A stretch of 44,050 nucleotides of DNA from Chryseobacterium gleum. Lineage in GTDB: Bacteria > Bacteroidota > Bacteroidia > Flavobacteriales_D > Crocinitomicaceae. The position numbers and the translations under genes are program-made. The notes below the pieces were generated by a model. That model was not told the DNA's origin. It was given only the letters and a program-made list of their open reading frames with translations, and made no database searches. Positions 1-8,740 of the stretch are shown here, one piece after another (within the stretch, counting starts at the first letter, position 1; every line of letters starts with the position of its first letter). Location of the stretch: positions 1-44,050 of the forward strand of contig CAMDMY010000016.1 of assembly GCA_945902775.1 (NCBI GenBank). The letters are read 5' to 3'.

Positions 1-1083
1 AATCTTGTTTTAGTTTTTATGTTTTTCATGTTTTTTGGGGTGTTATCTCAGGATAACATCTCAAAAATCAATGATATAGCATTTAAATCGTTAGAAAACC
101 ATTCACCCAAAACAATTGATTATGCTGATAAACTTTTAAAATTAACAAAAGGGAATGACACATCAGTATATGCAATTAATGCCTATACAATTTTAGGTAT
201 ATTAAATAAGGATAAGGGGTATTATGTTTCTTCATTAAATTATTACTTAAAGGCTTTAAATGCTGCCGAAAAGAAAAAAGATAATGCTAGAATATCAGCA
301 GCATTAAATAATATTGGAGTAATTTATCGTCTACAAGGTGATTTTAAATTAGCAGTAAAATATTTTACAAAAAGTTTAAAATTAGAAGATAAGTTAAAAA
401 AGCCCCTTCAAAAATCAATTCGATTATATAATATTGGAGATTGTTACAAAGAAATGGATAGCTTTGATTTAGCACTTTCTTTTTTCAGTAACTCCTTGAT
501 AATTGAACAAAAAAACAAAAAAATTCAAGGAGAGATTTATGCATTTTTAGGAATAGCAGAAGTGTATAATGAAATTGGCCAAGTTGTAGATGCAAAAAGA
601 ATTTTGGATAGAATAAATTCAAAATTAAAGGTTAATTTTATTGAACAAGCGATTCTCTATAATAAGTTATTAGGAAGTTATTTTTTTAAAACAAATGATT
701 TTAAAAAATCATTAGAGGTTTTGTGGTTGGCTGAATTACTATCCGAGAAAAATGATTTACCGATTCACTTATTGGAAATTTATAAAATTGAAATTCAAAT
801 ATTAGAGAAGCAGAAATTATGGGCCCAAGTTGCGGCCAAATATAAAGAATCAACAGCTTTGAGTGAAAAGTTAATTGCTATTGAAATCAGAAATAAAGTA
901 AATGATTTAATGTATAGTAATGACTTAAATAAGAAAGAATTAGAGATTTCTTTAATTGAAGAAGAACGTAACTTTGCTAACAGATTAAATGTCTATAACT
1001 CAAAGATTTCTTGGTTCTTAATTCTTCTTTTAGCATTTATTGTAGCGTTCATATTTTATGAATTTCAAAAAAGAAAAAAATAG
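1..1083 (+). CDS. TPR-repeat membrane protein, 5' end cut by window
   Basis: The reading frame is open to base 1, so the start codon is probably upstream; the ATG at 19 lies inside what looks like the hydrophobic core of a signal peptide (VFMFFMFFGVLSQ). After it come several helical TPR-like repeats (for example the AALNNIGVIYRLQGDFKLAVKYF segment near residue 95). The C-terminus has a single membrane helix (WFLILLLAFIVAFIFYEF) ending in a short basic tail, KRKK. The expected topology is TPRs outside the cytoplasm with almost nothing inside. The layout resembles Bacteroidota TPR sensor proteins, but there is no histidine kinase or DNA-binding domain after the helix. The LytTR gene starts 9 bases downstream, so the two probably form one operon and may signal together; that link is inference. 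Confidence 0.75.
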   Translation, partial: NLVLVFMFFMFFGVLSQDNISKINDIAFKSLENHSPKTIDYADKLLKLTKGNDTSVYAINAYTILGILNKDKGYYVSSLNYYLKALNAAEKKKDNARISAALNNIGVIYRLQGDFKLAVKYFTKSLKLEDKLKKPLQKSIRLYNIGDCYKEMDSFDLALSFFSNSLIIEQKNKKIQGEIYAFLGIAEVYNEIGQVVDAKRILDRINSKLKVNFIEQAILYNKLLGSYFFKTNDFKKSLEVLWLAELLSEKNDLPIHLLEIYKIEIQILEKQKLWAQVAAKYKESTALSEKLIAIEIRNKVNDLMYSNDLNKKELEISLIEEERNFANRLNVYNSKISWFLILLLAFIVAFIFYEFQKRKK

Positions 1084-1092
1084 CAAATTAAA

Positions 1093-1893
1093 ATGAAAGC
1101 AGATTTTAAAAATTCCTTATTCTTTTCAACTTATCAAATAATTTTAATTTGGTTTTTTGGGGCATACTCTTTTTTTAAAACTTCTCATTCTTTATTTTTA
1201 GAGTATACAGTTACATTTTCGGTTCTCTTTACTGTGCATTTTTTATCTAGAATCATTGTTTTAAAATTGGCAAAGGATAAAAAATCATATAGGGTATTTA
1301 ACTTAATTTTGTTTATACTTTCATCATTTATTTCTTCAATCATTTGTTGGACTGTTTTTTGTGGATCTTTCGAAAGTGTTTTACTATTTATTTCTGCTTT
1401 TGTTATTCCATCATTTTTACCATCCCTTTATTTATTTTTAAAAGGATTGTTTAAGGATAATGAAGTGGAAATTATTTTAACAAACAACAAACTTTCCACT
1501 AATTATGAACCAGTTTTTAATGTTGCTAATGAAGTACCTTTGGATGTAAATTTTATTTTAGAAAATGAAAGTGGTAAGGTTTTATTAAATGTTTTTATTA
1601 GTCAAATAGTTTGTTTTGAAGCAAATGATAATTATGTAATTACTTATTATATGAACAAACAAAACGAATTAAAAAAATCCATGGAACGCATTTCTTTGAA
1701 AAAAATCGAAGAATTATTAGATGGATTAGGAGTTTCCTCATTCAGTCGTGTTCATAAATCATATTTGATCCATAATGAATATATTGAAGAAATTAAAGGA
1801 AAAGCTCAAGCACAAAAAATTAAATTGAAAAATTTAGAATTATTAGTACCTGTGTCAAGAAGTTTTCAGGTAGCTTCACTTAAGACTTGGTAA
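1093..1893 (+). CDS. Membrane-anchored LytTR-family DNA-binding protein
   Basis: The 266-residue protein has about four hydrophobic segments in its first 120 residues, then a linker and a C-terminal LytTR DNA-binding domain (about 165-266). Typical LytTR features are visible: a strand start ending IVCFEANDNYV, the MERISLKKIEELL helix, and the FSRVHKSYLIH stretch followed by VPVSRSF. No response-receiver domain is present, so control by phosphorylation is unlikely. The membrane part probably senses a signal or partners with the upstream TPR protein. Similar membrane-LytTR proteins in other bacteria are often controlled by a small membrane inhibitor, but none is seen here. Confidence 0.85.
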   Translation: MKADFKNSLFFSTYQIILIWFFGAYSFFKTSHSLFLEYTVTFSVLFTVHFLSRIIVLKLAKDKKSYRVFNLILFILSSFISSIICWTVFCGSFESVLLFISAFVIPSFLPSLYLFLKGLFKDNEVEIILTNNKLSTNYEPVFNVANEVPLDVNFILENESGKVLLNVFISQIVCFEANDNYVITYYMNKQNELKKSMERISLKKIEELLDGLGVSSFSRVHKSYLIHNEYIEEIKGKAQAQKIKLKNLELLVPVSRSFQVASLKTW

Positions 1894-2038
1894 GTTGATG
1901 AATGAATGTATTTTCATTTAGAAATTAATAATTATAACATTTCACCACAAAAGGTATTCTAAATATTCTTTTTTCTAACATTTTACTACAGAGTTGTTAT
2001 TTCTTCAATTAGAATTATTTTTTAATAAAAAGGAATAT

Positions 2039-2046
2039 TATCTTTG
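2039..2046 (+). promoter_or_regulatory. Candidate -7 promoter element for the ilv operon
   Basis: TATCTTTG is a full match to the Bacteroidota TAnnTTTG -7 consensus. It would start transcription near 2053 and give a leader of about 80 bases before the leader-peptide ATG at 2133. No convincing -33 TTG was found at the expected distance, so this is a motif match only. Confidence 0.4.
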
Positions 2047-2132
2047 TTTTATTAAAATTGATTAACAGAATCAATATTTGATTGAAAAATAAAATTTGTA
2101 AAAAGTACATTTAGCACAAATATAAAGCAACG

Positions 2133-2189
2133 ATGAAAAATAGTTCAAACATAATTAACGTCATTTCTATTATTATTAATATCGATTAA
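2133..2189 (+). CDS. Ile-rich leader peptide of the ilv operon attenuator
   Basis: This short open frame starts at ATG 2133 and stops at TAA 2187. It encodes 18 residues, MKNSSNIINVISIIINID. Seven are isoleucine (positions 7, 8, 11, 13, 14, 15, 17) and one is valine, the products of the genes that follow. This composition and its place just upstream of a terminator hairpin and ilvE match the classic leader peptides of ribosome-mediated attenuation. Low charged Ile-tRNA would stall ribosomes around 2151-2183. The stop codon overlaps the first arm of the predicted antiterminator (2188-2197), so a ribosome that reaches the stop would cover it. The frame is too short to prove by statistics; the case rests on codon content plus RNA geometry. 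Confidence 0.8.
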   Translation: MKNSSNIINVISIIINID

Positions 2190-2251
2190 TGAGAAAGTAA
2201 CTATTTTGTAAATATTAGTAGCCTTTCTCATTTGAGAAAGGCTTTTTTTTT
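2188..2251 (+). promoter_or_regulatory. Transcription attenuator: competing antiterminator and terminator helices
   Basis: Two exclusive helices can be drawn. Antiterminator: AATGAGAAAG (2188-2197) pairs perfectly over 10 bp with CTTTCTCATT (2223-2232). Terminator: AGCCTTTCTC (2220-2229) pairs perfectly over 10 bp with GAGAAAGGCT (2234-2243), with a 4-base loop and a run of T to 2250. Both use 2223-2229. A weaker upstream hairpin, ATTAAT (2175-2180) with ATTAAT (2185-2190), could act as the 1:2 pause-type structure. The logic is that stalling at Ile codons frees 2188-2197 and allows read-through into ilvE, while fast translation to the stop masks it and allows termination. Helices are seen directly; function is inferred. 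Confidence 0.8.
2220..2251 (+). terminator. Intrinsic terminator inside the ilv leader
   Basis: A perfect 10-bp stem with loop ATTT is followed directly by a T-run, 80 bases before the ilvE start codon. As a plain terminator for the LytTR gene it would be oddly far away, more than 300 bases past its stop. Its place after the Ile-rich leader peptide makes an attenuator the better reading. Confidence 0.85.
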
Positions 2252-2330
2252 ATAATTCAGAAAATTTAAGAGATTTATTAAAACCTTTTTGTAAAAATAT
2301 AGTAACTACAAATATTAAAAAATAAAGAAT

Positions 2331-3218
2331 ATGTATTATAATGAATCAACAATTGTTTTCCTAGATGGAGAATTTTTAAAAGCGTCTGATGTTAAAACAG
2401 GACTTTACAGTCAGACTTTGCATTATGGTAATGGTGTTTTTGAAGGAATTCGCTCTTATAATACTCCAGACGGGGTACGTATTTTTAAAGCGAAAGAACA
2501 TTTTGATCGTTTGCATGCATCGGCAGAAAAAATGCATATCAAGTTAGATATAACTTCTGAAGAGCTTGAACATGCTGCATATAAAGTGTTAGAGAAAAAT
2601 AATTTAACTGATGCATATATACGTCCTCTTGTATATTTAGGAGAAAATATGTCTCTTACACCAACAGATGTAGTTCATGTAGCGATAGTAGCTTGGAAAT
2701 GGGGTACATTATTTGGTGATGAAATGTTGAATGTTATGCTTTCTTCTTATGAAAGACCAAATCCAAAATCGTGTCACATGGAAGCAAAAGTAGTTGGACA
2801 TTATACAAATAGTATTTTGGCAACAACTGAGGCTAAACAAAAAGGTTTTCATGAAGCACTTTTGACTGATATGAATGGATTTATAGCTGAAGGTCCTGGC
2901 GCTAATTTCTTTATGGAAAAAGACGGGAAATTTATTACTTGTCCATTAGGAAATATTTTAGCTGGAATTACAAGAGCTACAGTTTTTGAATTAGCGAAAG
3001 AATTAAATTTCGAAGTAGAAGAAAGATTCTTTAAACCAGAAGAAATTTACACTGCAGATGCAGCTTTTTTCTGTGGAACTGCAGCTGAGGTTGCTGGCAT
3101 TAAAAAATTCAATGAGTATGAATTTCCATTGGCTTGGGAAGATTCTAACAGTCAATTAATTCAACGTGCTTACCAACGAAGAGTAGCAAGTAACGAGTAT
3201 GTAAATTTATATATATAA
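2331..3218 (+). CDS. ilvE: Branched-chain amino acid aminotransferase
   Basis: IlvE moves the amino group between glutamate and the branched-chain 2-oxo acids, the last step of Ile, Val and Leu synthesis; it is a cytoplasmic PLP enzyme of fold type IV. The 295-residue length is normal for the family. Visible marks are the N-terminal [14 protein letters not shown] block, the PLP-binding lysine Lys153 in [12 protein letters not shown], the EGPGANFF segment and [13 protein letters not shown] near the phosphate-binding site. It is the first structural gene after the attenuator. The stop is followed 10 bases later by ilvD, which supports co-transcription. Confidence 0.95.
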   Translation: MYYNESTIVFLDGEFLKASDVKTGLYSQTLHYGNGVFEGIRSYNTPDGVRIFKAKEHFDRLHASAEKMHIKLDITSEELEHAAYKVLEKNNLTDAYIRPLVYLGENMSLTPTDVVHVAIVAWKWGTLFGDEMLNVMLSSYERPNPKSCHMEAKVVGHYTNSILATTEAKQKGFHEALLTDMNGFIAEGPGANFFMEKDGKFITCPLGNILAGITRATVFELAKELNFEVEERFFKPEEIYTADAAFFCGTAAEVAGIKKFNEYEFPLAWEDSNSQLIQRAYQRRVASNEYVNLYI

Positions 3219-3228
3219 ACTTTTTCTG

Positions 3229-4902
3229 ATGGTATTAAATAAATACAGTAGAACAATTACGCAAAACGAAACACAACCTGCTGGACAAGCAATGTTATAT
3301 GGCATCGGTTTAACTGATGCTGATATGCAAAAGGCACAAGTAGGTATTGCAAGTGCTGGTTATGAGGGGAATACATGTAACATGCATTTAAATGATCTTT
3401 CAAAAGATATCAAAAAATCTGTTCAGAATGCTGATTTAGTTGGATTGATTTTCAATACAATTGGAGTGAGTGACGGTATGTCGAACGGAACAGATGGAAT
3501 GCGTTATTCTTTGGTTTCTCGTGATATAATAGCTGATTCGATTGAAACAGTTTGTGGAGCTCAATACTATGATGGTTTAATTGCTGTTATGGGATGTGAT
3601 AAAAACATGCCAGGTTCGTTAATTGCTATGGGAAGATTAAATCGTCCTGCAATTATGGTGTATGGAGGAACAATCGCCCACGGAGAATGGAAAGGAGAAA
3701 AATTAAATATTGTTTCTGCTTTCGAAGCACTTGGTAAAAAAATGAACGACACAATAACTCCTGAAGATTTTAAAGGAATTATTAAGAACGCTTGTCCTGG
3801 AGCTGGTGCATGTGGTGGAATGTATACTGCAAACACAATGGCTTCAGCTATTGAAGCTTTAGGTATGAGTTTACCATACAGTTCTTCTAATCCAGCATTA
3901 AGCGCAGATAAAAAACACGAGTGCGATGCAGCTGGAAGAGCTATTCGAGTGCTTTTAGAAAAAGATATCAAGCCTAGAGATATTATGACGTTGAAAGCAT
4001 TTGAGAATGCGATTAGAATTGTTATCGTTTTAGGTGGTTCTACAAATGCTGTTTTACATTTAATTGCGATGGCTCATTCAGTAGGAATTAATTTGACGAT
4101 TGATGATATTCAAAAATTAAGTGACATAACTCCTTTATTAGCAGATTTAAAGCCGTCAGGTAAATCATTAATGGAAGATCTACATAATGTCGGAGGTACT
4201 CCAGCAGTTATGAAGTATATGTTTGAAAATGGAATGTTACATGGAGATTGTTTAACAGTAACAGGGAAAACAGTTGCTGAAAATTTAGCTGAATTACCAT
4301 CGTTTCAGAAAGGGCAAGAAATCTTTTTACCAATTGAAAAAGCGATTAAACCAACTGGACATCTACAAATTTTATATGGTAATTTAGCACCACAAGGTTC
4401 AGTTGCTAAAATTAGTGGTCACGAAGGTGAATTCTTTGAGGGAACAGCAGTTGTTTTTGAAGATGAATTTACCGTGATTGATGGTTTGAAAGATGGACGA
4501 ATTAAAGCGGGTTCCGTTGTTGTAATCAGAATGTGTGGACCAAAAGGTGGACCAGGAATGCCTGAAATGTTAAAACCAACTTCTGCCATTATGGGTGCAG
4601 GTTTGGGAGATTCTGTCGCACTGATTACGGATGGACGTTTTTCTGGAGGTTCACATGGATTTGTAGTTGGTCATATTACTCCTGAAGCAATTGAAGGAGG
4701 GACTATTGGATTAGTTCAAGATGGTGATATTATTGCAATTGATGCGGTAAATAATACCTTGACATTGAAAGTAAGTGAAGAAGAATTAGCTGAAAGAAGA
4801 AAAAATTGGAAACAGCCAGCTTTAAAAGTGTCACAAGGCGTTTTATATAAGTATGCCAAATGTGTAGCAACGGCATCAGAGGGTTGTATAACAGATAAAT
4901 AA
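3229..4902 (+). CDS. ilvD: Dihydroxy-acid dehydratase
   Basis: IlvD dehydrates dihydroxy-isovalerate and dihydroxy-methylvalerate to the 2-oxo acids used by IlvE. The 557-residue protein has three conserved cysteines expected to hold the Fe-S cluster: Cys50 (GNTCNMH), Cys123 (MGCDKNMPG) and Cys195 ([11 protein letters not shown]). The spacing fits the [2Fe-2S] type of the family. The C-terminal block [15 protein letters not shown] is also typical. It sits between ilvE and ilvB; the following 99 bases hold a copy of the dispersed 28-bp repeat rather than a promoter I can recognise. Confidence 0.96.
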   Translation: MVLNKYSRTITQNETQPAGQAMLYGIGLTDADMQKAQVGIASAGYEGNTCNMHLNDLSKDIKKSVQNADLVGLIFNTIGVSDGMSNGTDGMRYSLVSRDIIADSIETVCGAQYYDGLIAVMGCDKNMPGSLIAMGRLNRPAIMVYGGTIAHGEWKGEKLNIVSAFEALGKKMNDTITPEDFKGIIKNACPGAGACGGMYTANTMASAIEALGMSLPYSSSNPALSADKKHECDAAGRAIRVLLEKDIKPRDIMTLKAFENAIRIVIVLGGSTNAVLHLIAMAHSVGINLTIDDIQKLSDITPLLADLKPSGKSLMEDLHNVGGTPAVMKYMFENGMLHGDCLTVTGKTVAENLAELPSFQKGQEIFLPIEKAIKPTGHLQILYGNLAPQGSVAKISGHEGEFFEGTAVVFEDEFTVIDGLKDGRIKAGSVVVIRMCGPKGGPGMPEMLKPTSAIMGAGLGDSVALITDGRFSGGSHGFVVGHITPEAIEGGTIGLVQDGDIIAIDAVNNTLTLKVSEEELAERRKNWKQPALKVSQGVLYKYAKCVATASEGCITDK

Positions 4903-4988
4903 GTTAGATATTAGATAGTTAGAAGTTAGATATTAGACACATTGTGAATCAGTCTAATGTCTATTGTCTAAAAATCTAAAGTCTAATA
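4903..4988. repeat. Dispersed TCTAATGTCTA repeat, gene-less copy between ilvD and ilvB
   Basis: The ilvD-ilvB gap is built almost wholly from RTTAGATATTAGA and TCTAATGTCTA words. Bases 4951-4978 match the 28-bp unit at 16736-16763 (opposite strand) at 27 of 28 positions. Bases 4903-4938 carry related words in inverted orientation (TTAGATATTAGAC, then GTCTAATGTCTA). The arrangement, two inverted arms with no gene between, looks like an empty or collapsed copy of the unit that flanks the four-helix-bundle gene at 17 kb. Confidence 0.75.
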
Positions 4989-5001
4989 AAATTCTAAAAA
5001 A

Positions 5002-6693
5002 ATGGAAAAAGAAATTAGAGGAGCAGAAGCAGTTATAAAAAGTTTAGTTGCTGAAGGTGTGCATACAATTTTTGGTTACCCAGGTGGGGCAATAATGCCA
5101 ATATATGATGCTTTATATGATTATAAAGAAGATATCAATCATATTTTAGTAAGACATGAACAAGGAGCAATTCACGCAGCTCAAGGTTTTGCTCGTACAT
5201 CAGAAACGTGTGGTGTTTGTTTTGCAACATCTGGTCCTGGAGCAACTAATCTGATTACAGGTTTAGCAGACGCAATGATTGATTCTACACCTGTTGTGTG
5301 TATTACAGGTCAAGTTGCTTCACATTTATTAGGTACAGATGCATTCCAAGAAACAGATGTAATAGGTATTTCTATGCCAGTTACAAAATGGAATACACAA
5401 GTTAAAAGAGCGGAAGATATTCCTGCTGTATTAGCAAAAGCATTTTTTATTGCACGATCTGGAAGACCAGGGCCAGTATTAGTAGATATAACTAAAGATG
5501 CACAGTTTGGAATGATGGATTTCAATTACGTTCCTTGCAATGATATTAGAAGTTACTTCCCAAATCCTGTAATAAATGTATCTAAAATTGATGATGCAAT
5601 TAAATTAATAAATGAGTCTAAAAAACCATATTTATTAGTAGGTCAAGGTATTACACTTTCAAATGCAGAACAAGAATTATTAGATTTCGCTGAAAAATCA
5701 GGTATACCAGTTGCTTCTACTTTGTTAGGTTTAGGTGCGTTTCCTCCAGATCATCCATTGTATGTAGGGTATTTAGGAATGCATGGGAATTATGCACCAA
5801 ATATAAAAACGAATGACTGTGATGTATTAATTGCGGTAGGAATGCGCTTCGATGATCGAGTTACTGGAGATGTTAGTCGATATGCTAAACAAGCAAAAAT
5901 TATTCATATTGATATCGATTTTGCTGAATTGAATAAAATCGTCACAAATGAAGTTTCCATTCATGCAGATGCAAAAGAAGCTTTAGCCTTGTTAAATAAG
6001 AAAGTTGAAAATCGTTCTCACGATGCTTGGATTCAAGAATTTAGAGATGCAGAAAAATTAGAGGTAGAAGCAGTTATTGAAGATGCAATTCATCCTAAAC
6101 ACGATCGACTTCAAATGGCTGAAGTAGTCAATATGCTTTCTGAAAAAACAGATGGAAAAGCAATTGTTGTAACAGATGTAGGTCAGCATCAGATGGTTAC
6201 ATCGCGTTATTATCAGTATAAAGCGCAAAACACAAACATCACTTCTGGTGGTTTAGGTACAATGGGATTTGCTTTACCTGCTGCGATTGGAGCAAAATTA
6301 GGTAATCCATCTAAAACGGTAGTAGCTATTATTGGTGATGGTGGTTTCCAAATGACGATTCAAGAATTAGGAACAATACTACAATTTAAGATTGATATTA
6401 AAATCTTAATCTTAAATAATAACTTCCTTGGAATGGTTCGTCAATGGCAAGAAATGTTTTTCGAAAAACGTTATTCTTTTACCGATATTGTAAATCCAAA
6501 TTTTATTCAAATTGCAAAAGGGTATGATATCGAGGCTAAAAGTATAGATCAACGAACTGAATTAAGTGAAGCTTTAGATACAATGTTATCGAGTAAAGTT
6601 GCCTACTTATTAGAAGCTGTTGTAGAGCAAGAAGAAAATGTATTCCCAATGGTAGCAACAGGTGCATCTGTATCTGAAATCAGATTAAACTAA
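5002..6693 (+). CDS. ilvB: Acetolactate synthase large (catalytic) subunit
   Basis: This ThDP enzyme joins pyruvate with pyruvate or 2-oxobutyrate, the first common step to Val/Leu and Ile. The 563-residue chain has the usual three domains. Catalytic Glu53 lies in RHEQGAIHAAQG, the FAD/binding domain is central, and the C-terminal GDGGFQMTIQELGTI...LNNNFLGMVRQWQ region is the ThDP/Mg motif (GDG to NN). The regulatory subunit starts 6 bases after its stop. Several ThDP enzymes look alike, but the adjacent ACT-domain subunit and the ilv context settle the call. Confidence 0.95.
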   Translation: MEKEIRGAEAVIKSLVAEGVHTIFGYPGGAIMPIYDALYDYKEDINHILVRHEQGAIHAAQGFARTSETCGVCFATSGPGATNLITGLADAMIDSTPVVCITGQVASHLLGTDAFQETDVIGISMPVTKWNTQVKRAEDIPAVLAKAFFIARSGRPGPVLVDITKDAQFGMMDFNYVPCNDIRSYFPNPVINVSKIDDAIKLINESKKPYLLVGQGITLSNAEQELLDFAEKSGIPVASTLLGLGAFPPDHPLYVGYLGMHGNYAPNIKTNDCDVLIAVGMRFDDRVTGDVSRYAKQAKIIHIDIDFAELNKIVTNEVSIHADAKEALALLNKKVENRSHDAWIQEFRDAEKLEVEAVIEDAIHPKHDRLQMAEVVNMLSEKTDGKAIVVTDVGQHQMVTSRYYQYKAQNTNITSGGLGTMGFALPAAIGAKLGNPSKTVVAIIGDGGFQMTIQELGTILQFKIDIKILILNNNFLGMVRQWQEMFFEKRYSFTDIVNPNFIQIAKGYDIEAKSIDQRTELSEALDTMLSSKVAYLLEAVVEQEENVFPMVATGASVSEIRLN

Positions 6694-6699
6694 GAAATA

Positions 6700-7239
6700 A
6701 TGGAAAATAATACATATAATATATCAGTTTTTACTGAAAATAGTGTTGGGATGTTGAATCGTATCACTATTCTTTTTACAAGAAGAAATATTAATATTGA
6801 AAGTATAACTGCTTCAGAATCAGAGATTGAAGGTATACACCGTTATACAATTGTTGTAAAAGAACCAAAAGAAGTAGTTCGTAAAGTCGTTTCTCAAATT
6901 GAAAAACAAATTGATGTTGTAAAAGCATTTTATCATTCTGATGATGAAGTAGTTTATCAAGAAATTGCTTTATATAAACTTCCTACAAATATGTTGGCAA
7001 GTGGAGGTGATGCCGAACGAATTGTTAGAGCTCATCATGCGCGTATTTTGACGATTGAATCTGAATTTACTATTCTAGAAAAAACAGGATATCCAGAAGA
7101 AATTAAAGAATTGTTTACCGAGTTAAAACCATTTGGTTTATTAGAATTTGTTCGATCAGGTCGAGTTGCAATTTCTAAACCAATGAAAACATTGGAAGAA
7201 CATATTGAAGATATGAATAACGAAAAAATCATTTTATAA
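6700..7239 (+). CDS. ilvN: Acetolactate synthase small (regulatory) subunit
   Basis: The 179-residue protein starts with an ACT domain (about residues 6-80: ISVFTENSVGMLNRITILFTRR and RYTIVV). It has the C-terminal IlvN/IlvH domain with the ARILTIESEFTILEKTG stretch. The length is closer to IlvH than to the shorter E. coli IlvN. It binds the catalytic subunit and normally gives valine feedback inhibition. The start follows the ilvB stop by 6 bases and the stop precedes ilvC by 12, consistent with one polycistronic message. The symbol ilvH would be equally valid. Confidence 0.94.
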   Translation: MENNTYNISVFTENSVGMLNRITILFTRRNINIESITASESEIEGIHRYTIVVKEPKEVVRKVVSQIEKQIDVVKAFYHSDDEVVYQEIALYKLPTNMLASGGDAERIVRAHHARILTIESEFTILEKTGYPEEIKELFTELKPFGLLEFVRSGRVAISKPMKTLEEHIEDMNNEKIIL

Positions 7240-7251
7240 TTTAAAAACAAG

Positions 7252-8733
7252 ATGGCAAATTATTTTAACTCATTATCATTAAGAGAACAATTAAACCAAT
7301 TAGGGGTTTGCGAATTTATGGACATCAGTAATTTTTCTGATGGTATAAATGCTTTAAAAGGAAGTAAAATTGTTATTGTTGGTTGTGGTGCACAAGGATT
7401 AAATCAAGGATTAAATTTAAGAGATTCTGGTTTAGATGTTAAGTATACTTTACGTAAAGATGCAATTGAAACAAAACGTGCTTCTTGGAAAAATGCTATT
7501 GATAATGGATTTGAAGTAGGAACATATGAAGAATTGATACCAACTGCAGATTTGGTAATCAACCTTACACCTGATAAACAACATACAAGTGTAGTTTCTG
7601 CAATTATGCCGTTAATGAAAAAAGGTTCTACATTATCTTATTCTCACGGTTTCAATATCGTTGAGGAAGGAATGGAAGTCCGTAAAGATATTACGGTTAT
7701 TATGGTTGCGCCTAAATGTCCTGGAACGGAAGTTCGTGAGGAATATAAAAGAGGTTTTGGTGTTCCAACATTAATCGCTGTTCACCCAGAAAATGATCCA
7801 GAAGGAAAAGGATGGGCTCAAGCGAAAGCTTATGCAGTTGGAACTGGAGGGCATAAAGCAGGTGTTTTGAAATCTTCTTTTGTAGCTGAGGTAAAATCTG
7901 ATTTAATGGGAGAGCAAACTATTTTATGTGGTGTTCTTCAAACTGGTTCTATTCTTTGTTTCGATAAAATGATTGAAAAAGGAATTGAGAAAGGGTATGC
8001 ATCTACTTTAGTTCAATATGGTTGGGAAGTTATTACCGAAGCATTAAAGCAAGGTGGTATTACTGCAATGATGGATCGCTTATCAAATCCTGCAAAAATC
8101 AAAGCTTTTGAATTATCAAATGAATTGAAATCAATTATGCGTCCACTTTATGAGAAACACCAAGATGATATTATGAGTGGACATTTCTCTAAAACGATGA
8201 TGGAGGATTGGGCAAACAACGATAAAAATTTATTGACTTGGAGAGCTGAAACTGGAAATACCGCATTCGAAAAATCAGAAGCTACAGCTAAATTAACGGA
8301 ACAAGAGTTTTTTGACAATGGTTTACTAATGGTCGCTTTAGTTAGAGCAGGTGTAGAATTAGCATTTGAAGTAATGGTAGAAACAGGAATCAAAGAAGAA
8401 TCTGCTTACTACGAATCTTTACACGAAGCTCCATTAATAGCAAATACAATTGCCCGTAAAAAATTGTTCGAAATGAATAGAGTGATTTCAGATACAGCTG
8501 AATACGGATGTTATTTATTTGATCACGCTTGTAAACCATTATTAGCTGATTTTATGAACAAAGTAGAAACCGATATTATAGGTGGAAATTACAACGATGG
8601 TAAAAATAATGGCGTTGATAACAAAGAAATTATTGCGGTAAACAAAGTGTTACGTTCTCATACAATTGAAAAAGTCGGTGATGTATTACGTGCTGCAATG
8701 ACGGATATGAAAGTAATTAATACCGTACAATAA
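7252..8733 (+). CDS. ilvC: Ketol-acid reductoisomerase, long class II form
   Basis: IlvC isomerises and reduces acetolactate and acetohydroxybutyrate using NADPH and Mg. The protein has 493 residues, like the E. coli class II enzyme and unlike the ~330-residue class I form. The nucleotide-binding motif is seen as [17 protein letters not shown], with [19 protein letters not shown] in the following core. The duplicated helical knotted domain follows, including [13 protein letters not shown] and the [10 protein letters not shown] segment. It is the last biosynthetic gene before the inserted RhuM/Fic gene, which starts 7 bases after its stop. Confidence 0.96.
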   Translation: MANYFNSLSLREQLNQLGVCEFMDISNFSDGINALKGSKIVIVGCGAQGLNQGLNLRDSGLDVKYTLRKDAIETKRASWKNAIDNGFEVGTYEELIPTADLVINLTPDKQHTSVVSAIMPLMKKGSTLSYSHGFNIVEEGMEVRKDITVIMVAPKCPGTEVREEYKRGFGVPTLIAVHPENDPEGKGWAQAKAYAVGTGGHKAGVLKSSFVAEVKSDLMGEQTILCGVLQTGSILCFDKMIEKGIEKGYASTLVQYGWEVITEALKQGGITAMMDRLSNPAKIKAFELSNELKSIMRPLYEKHQDDIMSGHFSKTMMEDWANNDKNLLTWRAETGNTAFEKSEATAKLTEQEFFDNGLLMVALVRAGVELAFEVMVETGIKEESAYYESLHEAPLIANTIARKKLFEMNRVISDTAEYGCYLFDHACKPLLADFMNKVETDIIGGNYNDGKNNGVDNKEIIAVNKVLRSHTIEKVGDVLRAAMTDMKVINTVQ

Positions 8734-8740
8734 TTTCTTA

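Noticed and set aside
2220-2251. Simple terminator for the LytTR gene
   Set aside because: It is more than 300 bases past that stop and directly follows an Ile-rich short frame, so an ilv attenuator explains it better.
3567-3971. 134-codon open frame on the minus strand within ilvD
   Set aside because: It is a shadow of the well-conserved ilvD frame and resembles no known protein.
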